Shown: positions 7,742 to 15,382, counted from the first letter of the stretch. The stretch: DNA of 15,619 bases from Spirochaeta sp. (GCA_020054965.1 JAIMZO010000013.1:1-15619), one strand, 5' to 3'. Notes: generated by a model not told the origin, from the sequence alone. Numbers and translations are program-made.

Positions 7742-7747
7742 CCTCCT
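7742..7747 (-). promoter_or_regulatory. Shine-Dalgarno that fixes the start of the cyclic-nucleotide-binding gene
   Basis: AGGAGG on the minus strand, six bases before the ATG at 7733-7735. A longer frame beginning with ATG at 7748-7750 would translate this motif as Arg-Arg, so that start is unlikely. Confidence 0.8.
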
Positions 7748-7759
7748 CATCTACCAACA

Positions 7760-7789
7760 AGTATACTATTACCTGTGACAACAGTACAA
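7760..7789 (-). promoter_or_regulatory. candidate promoter of the cyclic-nucleotide-binding gene
   Basis: On the minus strand TTGTAC is followed after 18 bases by TATACT (within ATAGTATACT, 7760-7769). The -10 is good, the -35 weak. The core AGTATACT is self-complementary, so it could also serve the divergent transporter gene, although no -35 for that direction is apparent. Confidence 0.35.
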
Positions 7790-7831
7790 GGGAAGCTTGC
7801 AACCTGCAATTTCTGTGATAGACTTTCTGCT

Positions 7832-9184
7832 ATGGAAGCAAAAGGGGTGCCTAAGAAGGAAAAGTTTGCCTATGGGTTCGGCTGCTTTGGCCAGAACATG
7901 CTCTACAATCTTATGGCAAACTTTCTGCTGTTCTTTTATACAGACATTTTTGGTCTCCTGCCTGCAGCAGCAGGGATGATTCTTCTGCTTGCCAGGATGT
8001 GGGATGCAATCAACGATCCTCTGATGGGAATGATTGCTGACCGCACACGTTCTCGTTGGGGGAAATTCCGTCCCTATCTCTTGTTCACCCCGATTCTCTT
8101 CGTACCTTTTGCGGTGGCTGCCTTCAGTACCCCTGACTTCTCCCCAGGAGGAAAAATCGCATGGGCAGCGTTTACGTATATCAGCTTCGGCATGATTTAC
8201 ACGGCCAGTGATGTTCCCTTTTGGGCAATGAGCAGCACCATAAGCGAAGACACCAAGGAAAGAAGCAGCATAGTTGTCTACCCTCGTTTCATGGCGACCG
8301 TTGCCATTGCCTTGGCAACCTTGGCTACCCAGCCATTGATTCTTCTTTTCTCGGTGGAAGGGAAACCGGAACGTGGCTACCAGATGACAAGCCTGACATA
8401 TGCGCTGCTGACCGTCATATGCTTTCTCATCGCCTTCCTGTTTGTGAAGGAGCGTGTCTATACCGACGGACAGGAAAAACCCAGATTTTCCGAAATCCCC
8501 AAGGTCTTTCTGGACAACAAGCCACTGTTGCTTGTTATTCTGAGTGGACTGTTCACCGGTATCGCGCAGACAGGGAAACTCTCCATGCTGATCTACTATG
8601 CAAAATACAACCTCCAGAATGAATTGCTCTATACCCTGCTTGCAGGGATCAACATCCCATTCATCCTTATCGGGATTGCAACCGTCCCCTACCTGACAAA
8701 TAAGGTCGGCAAGAAGCGTGCGTGTGTTATCTATTATGCCATCTTTGCTGCAGGCAGTCTGGGATTCTTTCTTACCGGCTGGGACAACTTCTTTGTACTG
8801 TTGTTCTTCAACTGCATCAGTTCGATCGGGATGGCAAGCCCCCAGGTAATCCAGACTGCCATGATTGCTGACACCATCGAGTACGGTGAACTGAAAAGCG
8901 GGAAACGCAATGAAGGCACAATCTTCAGCAGTCAGACATTCCTTGCAAAGCTTACCGCAGCTGTCACTTCGATCATCATAGCCTCCACCCTCTCCTTGGT
9001 TGGTTATATTCCCAATATGGCGCAGAGCAGCTCAACCCTTTGGGGAATCCATAGCCTTACCACCCTACTCCCATTCCTCGCCAGCATCTTCGGTATTATC
9101 CCAATCCTCTTCTATCCGCTGAGTGAGGAGAAGCATCACCAGATTGTCGAAGAGCTCCACCGACGTCGAATGGCTTCAGATTGA
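7832..9184 (+). CDS. GPH-family sugar:cation symporter (MFS)
   Basis: A 450-residue membrane protein of the glycoside-pentoside-hexuronide:cation symporter family, within the major facilitator superfamily. These import glycosides or uronides with Na+, H+ or Li+. The N-terminus KKEKFAYGFGCFGQNMLYNL is the family's usual opening. The loop after the second helix carries NDPLMGMIAD then RTRSRWGKFRPYLL (61-83), with D63, D70 and the WGKFRPY block that are family hallmarks. About twelve hydrophobic segments follow at normal spacing. The start is taken as the ATG at 7832, where family similarity begins. The frame stays open 81 codons further upstream, but this part overlaps the divergent gene and looks like antisense sequence. 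No strong ribosome site precedes the ATG. The next gene begins within about 30 bases, suggesting one transcript. The sugar carried is unknown. Confidence 0.88.
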   Translation: MEAKGVPKKEKFAYGFGCFGQNMLYNLMANFLLFFYTDIFGLLPAAAGMILLLARMWDAINDPLMGMIADRTRSRWGKFRPYLLFTPILFVPFAVAAFSTPDFSPGGKIAWAAFTYISFGMIYTASDVPFWAMSSTISEDTKERSSIVVYPRFMATVAIALATLATQPLILLFSVEGKPERGYQMTSLTYALLTVICFLIAFLFVKERVYTDGQEKPRFSEIPKVFLDNKPLLLVILSGLFTGIAQTGKLSMLIYYAKYNLQNELLYTLLAGINIPFILIGIATVPYLTNKVGKKRACVIYYAIFAAGSLGFFLTGWDNFFVLLFFNCISSIGMASPQVIQTAMIADTIEYGELKSGKRNEGTIFSSQTFLAKLTAAVTSIIIASTLSLVGYIPNMAQSSSTLWGIHSLTTLLPFLASIFGIIPILFYPLSEEKHHQIVEELHRRRMASD

Positions 9185-9216
9185 CAGAGAAGGGGCACAC
9201 CACTACCCTTAGGACC

Positions 9217-11436
9217 ATGACAGAACTCGCACTTCCTGCAGGATCCCTGCAAGCAGCACTGACGGCCTTCAAAGAAGGGGCAGATGCTGTATATCTCGGG
9301 CTGAAAAGTTTTTCCGCTCGTGCAAACGCCACCAATTTTACCTTCGAGGACTTGGCAAAGCTTCGCCAAGTTGCGCTTGCTGAAGGGAAAAAAATCTATG
9401 TTACCGTAAATACGCTCATTGAAGAATCAGAGTTGGATGAGGCATACAAGACACTCAAGCATATTGACTTCATCGGTTGTGACGGCATCATCGTCCAGGA
9501 CCTCGGTCTGATCAACCTTGTGAAAACCTATGCCCCTAGCCTCTCTCTCCATGCAAGTACCCAGCTGGCTGTACATACCATCTCCGGGGTACAAGAACTG
9601 GTTCGCCTTGGGTTCGAACGAGTGGTGCTTGCCAGGGAACTGACGTTCCAGGAGGTCAAGCGAATTCGTGAAGCGTGTAAGGATGTGGAACTGAAGGTAT
9701 TCATCCACGGCGCCCTCTGCTATAGCTTCTCGGGACTCTGCACAGCCAGCGAACAACTATGTGGCAGAAGTGCAAACAGGGGTAGCTGTGCCCAGATATG
9801 CAGGAACTACTTCACTGTTGAACATGACAGTGCTGTGCCGAGTTCGCTTTCCCCCATCCCACAAGGAGTCAAGGATGGTTGGTTCTTCTCCATGAGTGAC
9901 ATGAAAGCGGGCCCTGTTGCAAAAGAACTGGAAAAGCTGGGCATCGAAAGCCTCAAGGTGGAAGGAAGGATGAAAAGCCCTGCCTATACCGGTTTGGCGG
10001 CACGTTACTACCGTGCGGTCCTTGATGGGGATGAGAGCGCAGAAGAGCTGGAAGAGGCCCTCTCAGTGGTCTTCTCCCGTCGACAAACCTCTGGTTGGTT
10101 GGCCTCCTATGGACGAGAGAAACAAGACTTCACCATCAGGAGAGCCCCTACCCTCGGGAGTACAAGCTACCCGGGTCATCGTGGCATCAAGGCTGCAAGG
10201 ATCACGCTGGTCAAGAGTGATTCAGTGATGGTTTCCTTGCTCACCGATGTAGCACTCCGGGATGGTTTGATGTACTTCATCCGAAGCCAGAGGCAACCGA
10301 TCGATACCATCAAATTTGGTATCAACTCCCTGATAGACCAATGGGGCAGAAGCATTACCGAAGCCTATGAGGGGGAGTCTGTGGCAATACCACTGCCAGC
10401 CAATGCTCCCCGTCCACACACCGGTGAATTCTTCTACCTGATCAGCCGACATGACCAGAATCCTGCCCTGATCAGTGAGGCACTTCCTCTCAGCAAGCAT
10501 CCACTAGCCATGACATTCACCCTGGAGGATGGATCGTTGTCGATCCAATGTCCCTATGGGGAAGCAACATACGAAATTCCCACAAGCGAGGCTCGAAAAC
10601 CCCAGGAGACAGAGGCAAATATTGTCTCCATTTTCAGCCAAAGTGATACATCTTTTCTCACCCTTGGCTCGATCAACCTCGTGAATAAAACACAGCTCCC
10701 GCTTGAGCAGATATTCCTACCGCTCTCAGTTCTGAAGACGATCAGGCGTGACTGGTATGATCTTCTTGACCGTACGCTGGCCCAGGAACTTACCAAGCGT
10801 CTAATTCGTAAGCCCATTGCCGAGAAACTGGAAATGAGAACACTTCCTCCCCGTTCCCTGCTGCTCACTGAACAGAAAATCCCTTACCTCGATCTGAAGA
10901 CGCTCTCACATGCACAGCAGCCACTTGCTTCCTTGCTCTTCCACCATGAGGATCACTATTATGTACCCTTAAGTCCGGTCATGTTCGATGAGGACGCATT
11001 CTTCACTGATTTGGATAACGTTGTTGCCAGAATGAAGGAAGAGAATCTTCTGGATTCAGTCTCCTTTGGATTGAACAACTTGGGTCAGATTGCATATTTC
11101 AGGGACCATCAATTGCCTTGCTTCTTTGATATCTACCTATACCTGGCAAACAGCGAGGCGGCAAACCTAGCCCTCACGTTTGGATTGAAAATGGAGGGTG
11201 GCTATCTTTGGATGGAAAGAAAAGAGACAGATCCAGAGTACTGGCCATTCATTCCCACTGTAGTGGATGATGCATTCAGTCCGCCGCTGTTCATCAGTCG
11301 ATCATGTTTCCGTCATGACTCACTTCGGTTAAGCTGCGAGGGATGTCCTCATAGGGGATCATGGTATGTGAAGGGTGACAACCAACGGTACCGGGTTATC
11401 GTAGAGGATTGCATCACTACCGTTGTGAATGCTTAG
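9217..11436 (+). CDS. U32-family protein, long form (peptidase U32 / RlhA-like)
   Basis: A 739-residue protein. The N-terminal 300 residues are a U32 domain: LALPAGSLQAALTAF then GADAVYLGLKSFSARA, followed by the cysteine segment GALCYSFSGLC (166-175), LCGRSANRGSCAQICR (181-196) and VEGRMKSPAYTGLAARYYRAV (248-268). U32 proteins were first called collagenase-like peptidases. Members such as E. coli RlhA (YdcP) and TrhP (YegQ) are now known to hydroxylate 23S rRNA C2501 or tRNA U34, with iron-sulfur cysteines. Length and the extra C-terminal region, with cysteines in SRSCFRHD and LSCEGCPHRGSW, fit the long RlhA-like group best. ATG at 9217 is chosen because homology starts there; only a weak AGGA precedes it. 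A TTG at 9181, overlapping the transporter stop as TTGA, is the alternative. RNA modification is more likely than proteolysis but unproven here. Confidence 0.85.
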   Translation: MTELALPAGSLQAALTAFKEGADAVYLGLKSFSARANATNFTFEDLAKLRQVALAEGKKIYVTVNTLIEESELDEAYKTLKHIDFIGCDGIIVQDLGLINLVKTYAPSLSLHASTQLAVHTISGVQELVRLGFERVVLARELTFQEVKRIREACKDVELKVFIHGALCYSFSGLCTASEQLCGRSANRGSCAQICRNYFTVEHDSAVPSSLSPIPQGVKDGWFFSMSDMKAGPVAKELEKLGIESLKVEGRMKSPAYTGLAARYYRAVLDGDESAEELEEALSVVFSRRQTSGWLASYGREKQDFTIRRAPTLGSTSYPGHRGIKAARITLVKSDSVMVSLLTDVALRDGLMYFIRSQRQPIDTIKFGINSLIDQWGRSITEAYEGESVAIPLPANAPRPHTGEFFYLISRHDQNPALISEALPLSKHPLAMTFTLEDGSLSIQCPYGEATYEIPTSEARKPQETEANIVSIFSQSDTSFLTLGSINLVNKTQLPLEQIFLPLSVLKTIRRDWYDLLDRTLAQELTKRLIRKPIAEKLEMRTLPPRSLLLTEQKIPYLDLKTLSHAQQPLASLLFHHEDHYYVPLSPVMFDEDAFFTDLDNVVARMKEENLLDSVSFGLNNLGQIAYFRDHQLPCFFDIYLYLANSEAANLALTFGLKMEGGYLWMERKETDPEYWPFIPTVVDDAFSPPLFISRSCFRHDSLRLSCEGCPHRGSWYVKGDNQRYRVIVEDCITTVVNA

Positions 11437-11446
11437 CATTCGTTTT
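11427..11446. terminator. Possible compact hairpin at the convergent gene ends
   Basis: GAATGC, TTA, GCATTC: a perfect six-base stem with a three-base loop, followed on the plus strand by GTTTT. The loop bases lie within both stop codons (TAG at 11434-11436 on plus, TAA from 11433-11435 on minus). As no other terminator separates the U32 and Nudix genes, it may act as a short terminator for the plus strand. The short stem and tight loop make this uncertain. Confidence 0.35.
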
Positions 11447-11930
11447 CCATTGCCTCTTGGAAAGGGGAGAAAAGAGGAAAGGCAAGCTTGCCTTGTCTGT
11501 CCATCTCTTTCAGCTCATCGTAGGAAACCCAACGGTAGGCAGTAGTCTCTCCTTTCTGCAGGTGAATGGAATCGGGATCAAGCATTTTTCTCACCAGAAA
11601 GATATCGACAAATGAAGCTACCTTGAGCACGGTTCCCAAATAAGTAATTTCTTCAGGGGAAACCTCAATGCCGGTCTCTTCCCGTAGCTCCCTCAGCGCA
11701 GCATCCAAACTGGTCTCCCCTCTCATTACCGATCCTGCCGTATTCTCCCAATGCCCGGGAAACAGTTCCTTCTCTTCAGAACGTAGGGTTATGAGTATTT
11801 TCCCATCCTGATTCACGGTCCACACTGAAACCACAACATGATACTCACCTTCACCTAGGGGGAGCCCTCTCTGGTGAGTCCTTCCCAATGGCTTTCTTGC
11901 ATGGTCATAGAGATCCCAATATTCCTTCAT
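11433..11930 (-). CDS. Nudix hydrolase
   Basis: A 165-residue Nudix-superfamily enzyme, cleaving nucleoside diphosphates linked to another group. The full Nudix box is present at 66-88: G66, five residues, E72, seven residues, then RELREETGI (80-88), with E84 and E85 positioned to bind Mg2+. The N-terminus YWDLYDHARKPLGRTHQRG resembles the YfcD / isopentenyl-diphosphate isomerase-like subgroup of short Nudix proteins. The substrate cannot be read. The ATG at 11928-11930 has AAGGAG (11936-11941) five bases upstream. It converges on the U32 gene, and the coding regions overlap by four bases at the stops. It has its own promoter candidate and is separated from asd upstream by a hairpin, so it is probably transcribed alone. 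Confidence 0.9.
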   Translation of the reverse strand: MKEYWDLYDHARKPLGRTHQRGLPLGEGEYHVVVSVWTVNQDGKILITLRSEEKELFPGHWENTAGSVMRGETSLDAALRELREETGIEVSPEEITYLGTVLKVASFVDIFLVRKMLDPDSIHLQKGETTAYRWVSYDELKEMDRQGKLAFPLFSPFQEAMENEC

Positions 11931-11948
11931 GATGTCTCCTTATGTTGC

Positions 11949-11977
11949 ATAGTAGGAACTCTTCAAGGTTTCCGCAA
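11949..11977 (-). promoter_or_regulatory. candidate promoter of the Nudix gene
   Basis: On the minus strand TTGCGG (11972-11977), a 17-base spacer, and TACTAT (11949-11954). Transcription would start just before the ribosome site, leaving a leader of about 13 bases. Confidence 0.4.
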
Positions 11978-11993
11978 GTAAAGGGAAAGAGCA

Positions 11994-12026
11994 GGGCTCC
12001 CTATTCTCAGCAGAGAACGGGAGCCC
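11994..12026 (-). terminator. Terminator hairpin after asd
   Basis: On the minus strand GGGCTCCC and GGGAGCCC form an eight-base stem, with an inner stem of TTCTC and GAGAA inside the loop. It begins 21 bases after the asd stop. The downstream tail (TGCTCTTTCCCTTT) is pyrimidine-rich rather than a pure T-run. Confidence 0.7.
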
Positions 12027-12047
12027 TTGGAATGCATGATGGGCTGT

Positions 12048-13067
12048 TTAAATAAGGCCGAACTTCTTCACAAAGGCTTCAGCATTCTGGATTGAACCAC
12101 CAGCTGCACCCTTTACGATGTTGTTGACCATCAAGAGGAATCCGATTTTTCCATTCTTCTTCTTCAAGCGACCGGTGTACACCACCATTCCACTGGGATT
12201 CCCCCAGAAAGCATACTTGGGCTGCGGGAAGGTGGGATCCGCACCATATTCAACAGGCTGTGCTGCGGTGGAAGGAAGGTCTGGCACATTCTTGAAATCT
12301 GCCCAATCCTTGATGATGTCCTCAACCTCAACATCCTGCTCCAGATCCAACCAGACAGCTTCAAGGTGTCCAAACATGACCGGTACCCGAACGGTGAAGC
12401 AGTATACCTCTGGATCAATGGTAAGGATCTTCTTGATCTCTTTCTCGATCTTCTCTTCCTCTCCCCTGATGAAGGGAATACAGTTATCGGTGATATCGAA
12501 GGAAGAGAGACCTGGATAGCCTGCTCCACTGACGCTCTGGTAGCTGTGCAACATGATATTCTTGATACCATATTTGCGTAGCGGTGCCAGCGCCATTGCC
12601 AACCCAGTGGTGACGCAGTTGGCATTGGTCACCACAAAACCCTTTTCGGGATATCCTTGCGCCTGTACAAGTTCAAGCTGTTCCATATTGGTTTCCGGGA
12701 TAAGAATGGGAACATTGGGATCATAACGCATGGAAGCCGCATTCGAGAACACGAAGAATCCATTATCTCGAAGCTGTGGTTCAGCTTCACGGGCAACCTC
12801 AGCGGGAAGGGCGGAAAACACAATCTGCACCCCTTCTTCCTGCATTGCTTCAATGTTGAATTCCTTTACTTCCACGTCCCTGATTTTCTTGGGCATTTCA
12901 AATGGCATGACCCAGTGCACTGTGGAAGCATATTTCAAGCCGACACGAGAAGCTGATGCTGTTGCATACGTGAGCTCAAACCAAGGATGATCTGCTAGCA
13001 TCCACATAAAAACCTGTCCAACTGCACCTGTGGCACCCATTACGGCAACTTTAATTTTCTTCTCCAT
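12048..13067 (-). CDS. asd: Aspartate-semialdehyde dehydrogenase (archaeal/fungal-type)
   Basis: A 339-residue enzyme that reduces aspartyl-4-phosphate to aspartate semialdehyde with NADPH. This is the second step of the aspartate pathway, leading to lysine and diaminopimelate (cell wall), threonine and methionine. The NADP-binding loop VMGATGAVGQ lies at 9-18. The catalytic cysteine is C151 in NANCVTTGL, and the acid/base histidine is H234 in RVPVMFGHLEAVW with R227. The sequence pattern is that of the short form found in archaea, fungi and some bacteria, rather than the E. coli type. The start ATG at 13065-13067 has AGGAG eight bases upstream. A hairpin terminator follows. The gene is preceded by a 210-base gap with two palindromes, one inside its probable promoter, so it seems to be regulated on its own and not as part of the PII/DUF1538 operon upstream. 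Confidence 0.95.
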   Translation of the reverse strand: MEKKIKVAVMGATGAVGQVFMWMLADHPWFELTYATASASRVGLKYASTVHWVMPFEMPKKIRDVEVKEFNIEAMQEEGVQIVFSALPAEVAREAEPQLRDNGFFVFSNAASMRYDPNVPILIPETNMEQLELVQAQGYPEKGFVVTNANCVTTGLAMALAPLRKYGIKNIMLHSYQSVSGAGYPGLSSFDITDNCIPFIRGEEEKIEKEIKKILTIDPEVYCFTVRVPVMFGHLEAVWLDLEQDVEVEDIIKDWADFKNVPDLPSTAAQPVEYGADPTFPQPKYAFWGNPSGMVVYTGRLKKKNGKIGFLLMVNNIVKGAAGGSIQNAEAFVKKFGLI

Positions 13068-13108
13068 CGAGGGATCTCCTAACCGGATTGGTATCCGTTT
13101 TCTTCACT

Positions 13109-13137
13109 AATGTATCAGTACGGTACTGATTTTTCAG
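13109..13137 (-). promoter_or_regulatory. candidate asd promoter with a palindromic operator in the spacer
   Basis: On the minus strand CTGAAA (13132-13137), a 17-base spacer, then TACATT (13109-13114). The spacer is nearly filled by the perfect palindrome ATCAGTAC-G-GTACTGAT at 13114-13130. A protein bound there would block RNA polymerase. The promoter hexamers are only moderate matches; the palindrome is certain. Confidence 0.45.
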
Positions 13138-13204
13138 AGTTTATGCAATAGTTTAGTAACAATTATTTGATTATTTTAACAAAATGTTATTATATTAACA
13201 CAAA

Positions 13205-13228
13205 GTTCAAGATAGTGAACCCTTTTTT
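13205..13228. terminator. weak hairpin downstream of the PII-like gene
   Basis: GTTCA, six bases, TGAAC, followed by CC and TTTTTT on the plus strand and by TTTGTGTT on the minus strand. It lies about 58 bases after the PII-like stop, so it could end that minus-strand operon, although the better T-run faces the other way. The stem is only five base pairs. Confidence 0.3.
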
Positions 13229-13236
13229 GTGTTTGC

Positions 13237-13252
13237 ATAGTACTGGTACTAT
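13237..13252. promoter_or_regulatory. Second AGTAC palindrome upstream of asd
   Basis: ATAGTACTGGTACTAT is a perfect palindrome with seven-base arms around TG. It shares the AGTAC...GTACT core with the palindrome at 13114-13130, and the two centres are about 122 bases apart. It is not followed by a T-run. It may be a second binding site of the same regulator. Confidence 0.4.
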
Positions 13253-13277
13253 TTATGTATGTACAGAGCAAGACCCT

Positions 13278-13874
13278 CTATCTGAGAGCAGCAACCTTTT
13301 GTACTGGAACACTAAAGGCTATACCGCTTCCCCTTTCCTGCAAGAAAGGAAGCTTGGATACTGCTTCCAGTACCGAATCTCGTTCTGTATGATGCAAGAG
13401 GATCATGAGCATTTCTTTCTCGGGGACCAAGGATGCTGAGAAAAAGGCGATATCATCGGCGGTTGCAGTGCCTCTTCCTTCAAAGATTGTTCCTCCTTTA
13501 GCCCCTGCCTTACGGGCTGCTGCCATAATGTCGTCAGCAAAGCCACTGGCACAAATAATGTATACCAAATCCCATGTATTGGATTTCACTATTGGGTGGT
13601 CTTCTTCCCTGCTGGCAGGAACAGCAGCAAGCAAGCCCCTGGTATGGGGAAAATTTGATAGAGCATTCCACACAGTGGGTTCAACCCCATCATCAACCAA
13701 GGTAAGAAGCACTTCCTTGTCAGAATCACCTAGGCCCAGGAGGCATAGCAATGAACTTGAGGCGGTACCACGTCCCCTGAGAATGGTACCCCCACTGCTC
13801 CCTGACTCTTTTGCAAGTTGCATGAGTGAATCCGCTTTTCCTGCTCCTACGATAGCCAACAACAAGCTACTCAT
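13278..13874 (-). CDS. Tandem PII-like protein (two PII domains), DUF1538-associated
   Basis: A 198-residue protein made of two PII-like halves. Repeat 1 (about 3-86) carries ESGSSGGTILRGRGTASS, and repeat 2 (about 102-192) carries KAGAKGGTIFEGRGTATA. Equivalent glycine motifs are 99 residues apart. PII proteins are usually about 110 residues, form trimers, sense ATP/ADP, 2-oxoglutarate or other nucleotides, and often bind a membrane transporter. Repeat 2 keeps the B/C-loop-like end RGSGIAFSVPVQKV; repeat 1 has degenerated there (HTRGLLAAVPAS). There is no tyrosine like GlnB Y51 and the T-loop region is short, so uridylylation is unlikely. The ATG overlaps the TAA of the DUF1538 gene as TAATG, and AGGAGG (13884-13889) lies nine bases upstream. 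It is very probably co-translated with that membrane protein and regulates it; ligand unknown. Confidence 0.82.
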   Translation of the reverse strand: MSSLLLAIVGAGKADSLMQLAKESGSSGGTILRGRGTASSSLLCLLGLGDSDKEVLLTLVDDGVEPTVWNALSNFPHTRGLLAAVPASREEDHPIVKSNTWDLVYIICASGFADDIMAAARKAGAKGGTIFEGRGTATADDIAFFSASLVPEKEMLMILLHHTERDSVLEAVSKLPFLQERGSGIAFSVPVQKVAALR

Positions 13875-15331
13875 TACGCTTTTCCTCCTTTTTCCAGCTT
13901 GGCTTGTTTTCGTTTGTAGAGCAAGCCTAAAAGCTGGACTATCACAACCGGTGTCATGGAGACAAAAATGATAATCCCGAATGCATCACTGACAGGATTT
14001 CCCCCCACTGAGGTAGAGGCCCCTATGGCGAAACTGAGAATGAACGTAGAAGCCAAAGGCCCCGAGCTGACGCTCCCACTATCGAACGAAAGTCCAACAA
14101 AAAGGTCAGGGACCCGGAATGAGAGCAGCACGGCAAGGCCATAAACCGGAACCAGGAAGTACCAGATGGGAAGACTGTGTATGATACGGAACATGGCCAT
14201 CAGACCGCTCCCCCCTACTCCGATTGAGAGGGCTGCGAGCATTACTGGCTTTCTCAGATGACCTTGGGTTATCTCCTGTACCTGATCGATCAGAACGGCT
14301 ACCGATGGCTCACTGAGTACTGTAACCGCACCAATAACAAGCCCAAACACCAGCAGTAGGCTCTCATTGAGCTTTCCAAGCTGATAACCGATCTGATAAC
14401 CGACCGGGATAAAACCACCATTCACCCCAACAAAAAACAGGATAAGGCCAAGACTGGCATACACCAAACCAAACGCCATACGAATCAACTGCCTGACTGG
14501 CATTCTCACCAGGAATATCTGGTAGAGGATGCATAACACCACCAGTGGAAACAAGGAGGAAAGTACCTGTTGTGTACTTGGTGCAAAGAGCGAGAGGAAT
14601 GGCTGTATCTGCGGCACTGATGAAGTACTCTGCACTGCTGTATTGCCATCTCCACTGAAGAGGGAAAGCACCAACATGGCCATGGTAGGGCCGATAAGGG
14701 CCAAGGAAACGTAGCCGAAGTTGTCTGCATCCGTTTGGCTTTTCTGTACGTGAGCAATACCGACCCCAAGTGCCATGATAAAGGGAACAGCAAGGGGACC
14801 TGTTGCAGCTCCACCGCTGTCAAAGGCAATACCCAGGAATTCAGGTTTGCTGAATATTCCCAGTACAAGCAGCAGAAGATAGCTGATTGCATAGATCCAC
14901 TTCAGCCCGACATGCAGGATCACACGGACCATGGCAATCATCAGGAAAAGGCCAACACCGAGAGCTATGGATAGAAGCATGGAGAGAGGAGAAATGGAGG
15001 GAGCTACCAGCGAGACTTGCTCGAGCAACACACTGATATTCGGTTCAGCAAAGATGATTGCCATACCTACCAGTAGGGCAGTTATCAACAACAGGGAGAG
15101 CCGCTTCTTTCTCGTTACCGCCGAACCTATTCGCTCTCCAATCGGAATAAGACCAATATCAGTGCCAAGCAAGAATAGGGAAAGGCCGAGAATAATAAGC
15201 ACCCCGCCGATGAGAAAGGAAGAGAGCATCCCTTCACTCAATGGAGTCACAAAGAAATGGAGCAACGTTACCAGCAAGAGGACAGGGAGAATGGAAAGCC
15301 CCACTTCCTTCACCTTTTTAACCGCCTCCAT
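13874..15331 (-). CDS. DUF1538 family membrane protein, putative transporter
   Basis: A 485-residue polytopic membrane protein that I assign to DUF1538, a family of unknown function often found beside PII-like genes. It is an internal duplication: AEPNISVLLEQV (95-106) matches SEPSVAVLIDQV (340-351), and AFDSGGAATGPLAVPFI (169-185) matches SFDSGSVSSGPLASTFI (415-431), an offset of about 246 residues. Each half has about six or seven hydrophobic segments. Two inverted or parallel repeats with conserved Glu-Pro and Asp-Ser-Gly motifs inside the membrane suggest a secondary transporter or channel, with these motifs forming the substrate path; that is inference. ATG at 15329-15331 is preferred because GAGGA lies seven bases upstream; a TTG two codons earlier sits against that site. 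A strong promoter precedes it. The PII-like gene follows with a one-base overlap. Confidence 0.85.
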   Translation of the reverse strand: MEAVKKVKEVGLSILPVLLLVTLLHFFVTPLSEGMLSSFLIGGVLIILGLSLFLLGTDIGLIPIGERIGSAVTRKKRLSLLLITALLVGMAIIFAEPNISVLLEQVSLVAPSISPLSMLLSIALGVGLFLMIAMVRVILHVGLKWIYAISYLLLLVLGIFSKPEFLGIAFDSGGAATGPLAVPFIMALGVGIAHVQKSQTDADNFGYVSLALIGPTMAMLVLSLFSGDGNTAVQSTSSVPQIQPFLSLFAPSTQQVLSSLFPLVVLCILYQIFLVRMPVRQLIRMAFGLVYASLGLILFFVGVNGGFIPVGYQIGYQLGKLNESLLLVFGLVIGAVTVLSEPSVAVLIDQVQEITQGHLRKPVMLAALSIGVGGSGLMAMFRIIHSLPIWYFLVPVYGLAVLLSFRVPDLFVGLSFDSGSVSSGPLASTFILSFAIGASTSVGGNPVSDAFGIIIFVSMTPVVIVQLLGLLYKRKQAKLEKGGKA

Positions 15332-15382
15332 ATGCAAATCCTCTTGTATTTTTCATTTATTTAACTAGTTTTATAATAAGAT

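Noticed and set aside
7589..7831. 81-residue N-terminal extension of the GPH symporter
   Set aside because: It overlaps the divergent cyclic-nucleotide-binding gene, has no family similarity, and the symporter's conserved start coincides with ATG 7832.
13205..13228. Plus-strand terminator with a T-run
   Set aside because: No plus-strand gene lies upstream to be terminated, so it is listed only as a weak hairpin possibly serving the minus strand.
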